Shown here: positions 4,406-6,465 of the stretch, one piece after another
How positions within the stretch are numbered: the stretch's first letter is position 1
Layout of the letters: the number at the start of each line of letters is the position of its first letter
DNA from: an uncultured Bacillota bacterium
Lineage (GTDB): Bacteria > Bacillota_I > Bacilli_A > RFN20 > CAG-826
Reading direction: 5' to 3'
NCBI GenBank assembly: GCA_946623775.1
Contig: CAMORJ010000084.1
Location: forward strand, 1 to 6,465
DNA: 6,465 nt
The notes under the pieces: generated by a model
What the model was told of the DNA's origin: nothing
The model's input: only the letters and a program-made list of their open reading frames with translations
Databases searched by the model: none
Position numbers and translations under genes: made by a program

Positions 4406-6106
4406 ATGAAAACGGATGTCAGAAGAGAAAAAGAGCTCGAGATCAAACGCACCATTTTGATCGTCGACGATGAGGAGATCAACGGCGATATCCTTTCCTC
4501 TTTCCTGGAGGACGATTTCTATATTCTCCGTGCCTTCAATGGCAAGGAGTGCTTGGAGATCCTCGAGAAGGAAGACAAAGTCATCGACATGGTCCTCCTC
4601 GATATCTACATGCCCGTCATGGATGGATATGAAGTCCTCCGCGAAAGGCAGACCAACGCCGCGCTGAAGCGCATCCCTTTCATCGTCATGACCTCAGAGG
4701 CCGTAATAGAGAAGGAGTGCTTCCATTTAGGCGTCAACGACTTCATCAAAAAGCCTTTCGACAACCCCGACATCATCGTCGCCAGAATCAACCGCATGAT
4801 TGAGCTCTATGAGGATAGAAGCATCATCAAAGAGGTCAAAAGGGACAAACTCACGAAGCTCTACTCCATGGAGTTCTTCAAGAAGTACTGCGCCCAATTC
4901 AACCAAAGGCATCCTAGGATCAAGAAAGACTTCTTGGCGATCAACGTGACCCGCTTCCATTTGATCAACGAGCTTTATGGCCATGATTATGCGGATGAGA
5001 TCCTTAAGGATATCGCAAGCTCCATCAAGGCGTTCGTCAGGGAAAACGAAGGCATCGCCGCGCGCAACGACGGCGACAACTTCTATATCTATTGCCACCA
5101 CAAAGACGATTACAGCGGCTTCTTCAACGATATCATCGAGCACGTCCGCGGACTGACGCACGCCAACATCGTGCACATCCGCGTCGGCATCCATCCCAAT
5201 GTCGAACCCGACATGGACATCGATATCGTCATCGGCAGGGCAATGGTCGCCGCGTTGGCAGTTAAGGAGGACGTGAATCGAATTTTCGCCGTTTACGATG
5301 AAGAATCGGAACAGAAAAACAGATTCAACGAGAGCCTTATCAACTCCTTCGATGCCTCGCTTCAGAACAAAGACTTCAAGGTATACTTCCAACCCAAATA
5401 CAAGATCCAGGGCGAGAAGAACGTGCTGGGATCCGCGGAGGCTTTGGTCCGCTGGGTCCACCCGCAATATGGCATGGTGTCCCCTGGCGTCTTCGTTCCT
5501 CTATTCGAGAAAAATGGTCTCATCCAACGCCTGGACAAATACGTATTCAATGAAGTCGCGGAGAAGATGGCCGAATGGAAGGAGAAGTTCGGATTCTATT
5601 TCCCCGTCTCGGTGAACGTCTCTCGCGTCGATATCTATAACACCAATCTGGAAGAGGATATCCTCGAAGCATTTGATTCCAGGCATATCCCCCACGAATA
5701 TTGCTACATCGAAATCACCGAAAGCGCATATTCCACGGGTGAAGACACCATCATAAAGCTGTGCGCCTCATTAAAGGAAAAGGGATTCCTCGTCGAAATC
5801 GACGATTTCGGGACCGGGTATTCGACATTGAACTCTTTGCTCGATATCCCCTTCGACGTATTGAAGATCGATATGTCGTTCATCAGGAAGCTCGACCAGA
5901 ATCCTAAGAACGCGACCATCATCCAGATGATCATCAACATCTGCAAAGAGATCGGCGCCGTCAGCGTCGCCGAAGGCGTTGAGACGCAGAGGCAGTACGA
6001 ATTCTTGAAAGAAGCGGGGTGCGATGTCATCCAAGGATATTATTTCTCCAAGCCTCTTCCTGAATCGGAGTTTACGGAATTGCTTAAGAAGGAGCTAGCG
6101 AAATGA
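4406..6106 (+). CDS. Response regulator with receiver, degenerate GGDEF and intact EAL domain (c-di-GMP phosphodiesterase)
   Basis: This 566-residue cytoplasmic protein has three domains. The receiver (about 15-135) has the full set: D21 D22, phospho-acceptor D66 in L-L-D-I-Y-M-P, T96, and K116 in K-K-P-F. The GGDEF-like domain (about 145-300) has D-K-L-T-K-L-Y, but the signature reads DGDNF (222-226) and the metal Asp region reads N-V-T-R-F (180-184). It should not make c-di-GMP and may bind GTP as a sensor. The EAL domain (about 310-560) looks active: E345-A-L, N404, E436, D466-D467 in DDFGTGYS, K487 in L-K-I-D, E523 in A-E-G-V-E, and Q543-G-Y. It should hydrolyse c-di-GMP to pGpG under receiver control. 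ATG 4406 is preferred over TTG 4364; neither has a strong ribosome binding site, and little precedes the receiver from ATG 4406. The gene overlaps the Hpt gene by ATGA. Confidence 0.9.
   Translation: MKTDVRREKELEIKRTILIVDDEEINGDILSSFLEDDFYILRAFNGKECLEILEKEDKVIDMVLLDIYMPVMDGYEVLRERQTNAALKRIPFIVMTSEAVIEKECFHLGVNDFIKKPFDNPDIIVARINRMIELYEDRSIIKEVKRDKLTKLYSMEFFKKYCAQFNQRHPRIKKDFLAINVTRFHLINELYGHDYADEILKDIASSIKAFVRENEGIAARNDGDNFYIYCHHKDDYSGFFNDIIEHVRGLTHANIVHIRVGIHPNVEPDMDIDIVIGRAMVAALAVKEDVNRIFAVYDEESEQKNRFNESLINSFDASLQNKDFKVYFQPKYKIQGEKNVLGSAEALVRWVHPQYGMVSPGVFVPLFEKNGLIQRLDKYVFNEVAEKMAEWKEKFGFYFPVSVNVSRVDIYNTNLEEDILEAFDSRHIPHEYCYIEITESAYSTGEDTIIKLCASLKEKGFLVEIDDFGTGYSTLNSLLDIPFDVLKIDMSFIRKLDQNPKNATIIQMIINICKEIGAVSVAEGVETQRQYEFLKEAGCDVIQGYYFSKPLPESEFTELLKKELAK
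6089..6094 (+). promoter_or_regulatory. Shine-Dalgarno AAGGAG for the Hpt gene, inside the EAL coding sequence
   Basis: AAGGAG ends 8 nt before ATG 6103. Together with the ATGA overlap it fixes the Hpt start and gives independent ribosome loading on top of translational coupling. Confidence 0.75.
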
Positions 6107-6462
6107 ACGTTCAAGAGTTTTATGCCGCGATCGGCGGGGACTACAAGACCGCTGTCGCAAGGATGATGAACGATGACTTCGTCAAAAGGATGCTTGGCAA
6201 GTTCCAGGCGAACAATTCCTTTGATGCCCTATTGAACGCATATAGGAACAAAGACGCGAAATCGCTATTCGAGGCTGCCCATTCTTTAAAAGGCGTGTCC
6301 GGGAATCTTGCGTTAGTGGATTTGCAAAGCAAGGTCGGCGTCATCGTCGAAGCGGTTAGGGATTACGAACACGTGAATGAACTCAATTTGGATGGCGAGA
6401 TGCGGGCGCTTGAATCCGCCTATCTTTTGGTGAAATCCAAACTGGAAGAATTGCTGAAGTAA
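6103..6462 (+). CDS. Single-domain Hpt phosphotransfer protein
   Basis: The 119-residue product is all-helical in character and of the usual length for a standalone histidine phosphotransfer (Hpt) domain. The phospho-accepting histidine is H60 in A-A-H-S-L-K-G-V-S-G-N, followed by L-A-L-V-D-L. This matches the family pattern of 'AHslKGsa.nlG...L' with Lys and Gly at +3 and +4. Hpt proteins carry phosphate between receivers in multistep relays. The gene is ATGA-coupled to the REC-EAL gene, so its immediate partner is probably the D66 receiver there. The donor could be a hybrid kinase such as the receiver-ended protein at the left edge. The gene is complete, with TAA at 6460-6462 and 3 bases left in the window, so any terminator or following gene is not visible. 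Confidence 0.88.
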   Translation: MNVQEFYAAIGGDYKTAVARMMNDDFVKRMLGKFQANNSFDALLNAYRNKDAKSLFEAAHSLKGVSGNLALVDLQSKVGVIVEAVRDYEHVNELNLDGEMRALESAYLLVKSKLEELLK

Positions 6463-6465
6463 TTG

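Noticed and set aside
4727..5467. 246-codon open frame on the minus strand opposite the REC-EAL gene
   Set aside because: It is fully antisense to a protein with clear receiver, GGDEF and EAL motifs. Its Asp/Val-rich repetitive composition is what reverse reading of GAC/ATC-rich codons gives.

Overview
The window reads as a low-to-mid GC Bacillota genome, probably an uncultured gut-type Bacilli lineage. This is inferred from strong AGGAG/GGAGG Shine-Dalgarno sites, LASC/LAGC lipoboxes on three short-signal lipoproteins, GNRA-looped intrinsic terminators and ATGA-coupled genes. TGA acts as a stop (ends of the ThuA and EAL genes) and tryptophan is TGG, so this is not the Mycoplasma-type code. 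No species can be named from sequence alone.

Layout, all on the + strand. (1) Bases 3-74 are the C-terminal tail of an off-window gene. It ends in an ISKPID receiver-domain signature and overlaps the next start by ATGA. (2) 71-1408 is an extracellular solute-binding lipoprotein (family-1 type) followed by a strong terminator. (3) 1579-2547 is a lipoprotein with a Cys/His-rich zinc-ribbon-like module and a ThuA-like domain. (4) 2548-2891 is a long intergenic stretch. It holds a start-less small ORF remnant, a promoter with a TGTGACAG direct repeat of 11 bp period, and a 136-bp element bounded by a 19-bp near-perfect inverted repeat that could fold as a structured leader. (5) 2892-3404 is a small lipoprotein of unknown function, with a terminator. 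(6) 3521-4180 is a membrane-anchored C39-like cysteine peptidase, with a terminator. (7) 4181-4405 is a leader region with nested complementary segments and a possible 32-codon leader ORF. (8) 4406-6106 is a receiver / degenerate GGDEF / intact EAL protein. (9) 6103-6462 is a single-domain Hpt phosphotransfer protein, ATGA-coupled to the EAL gene.

How the genes may work together: the two ends carry parts of a multistep phosphorelay. These are a receiver-ended protein (probably a hybrid sensor kinase) translationally coupled to an orphan solute-binding lipoprotein, and a standalone Hpt coupled to a receiver-EAL phosphodiesterase. A plausible model is ligand-bound lipoprotein, then sensor kinase, then Hpt, then REC-EAL, so that an extracellular solute controls c-di-GMP breakdown. 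The intervening lipoproteins and peptidase all face the cell exterior but sit in their own terminator-bounded units, so a shared role is only a guess.
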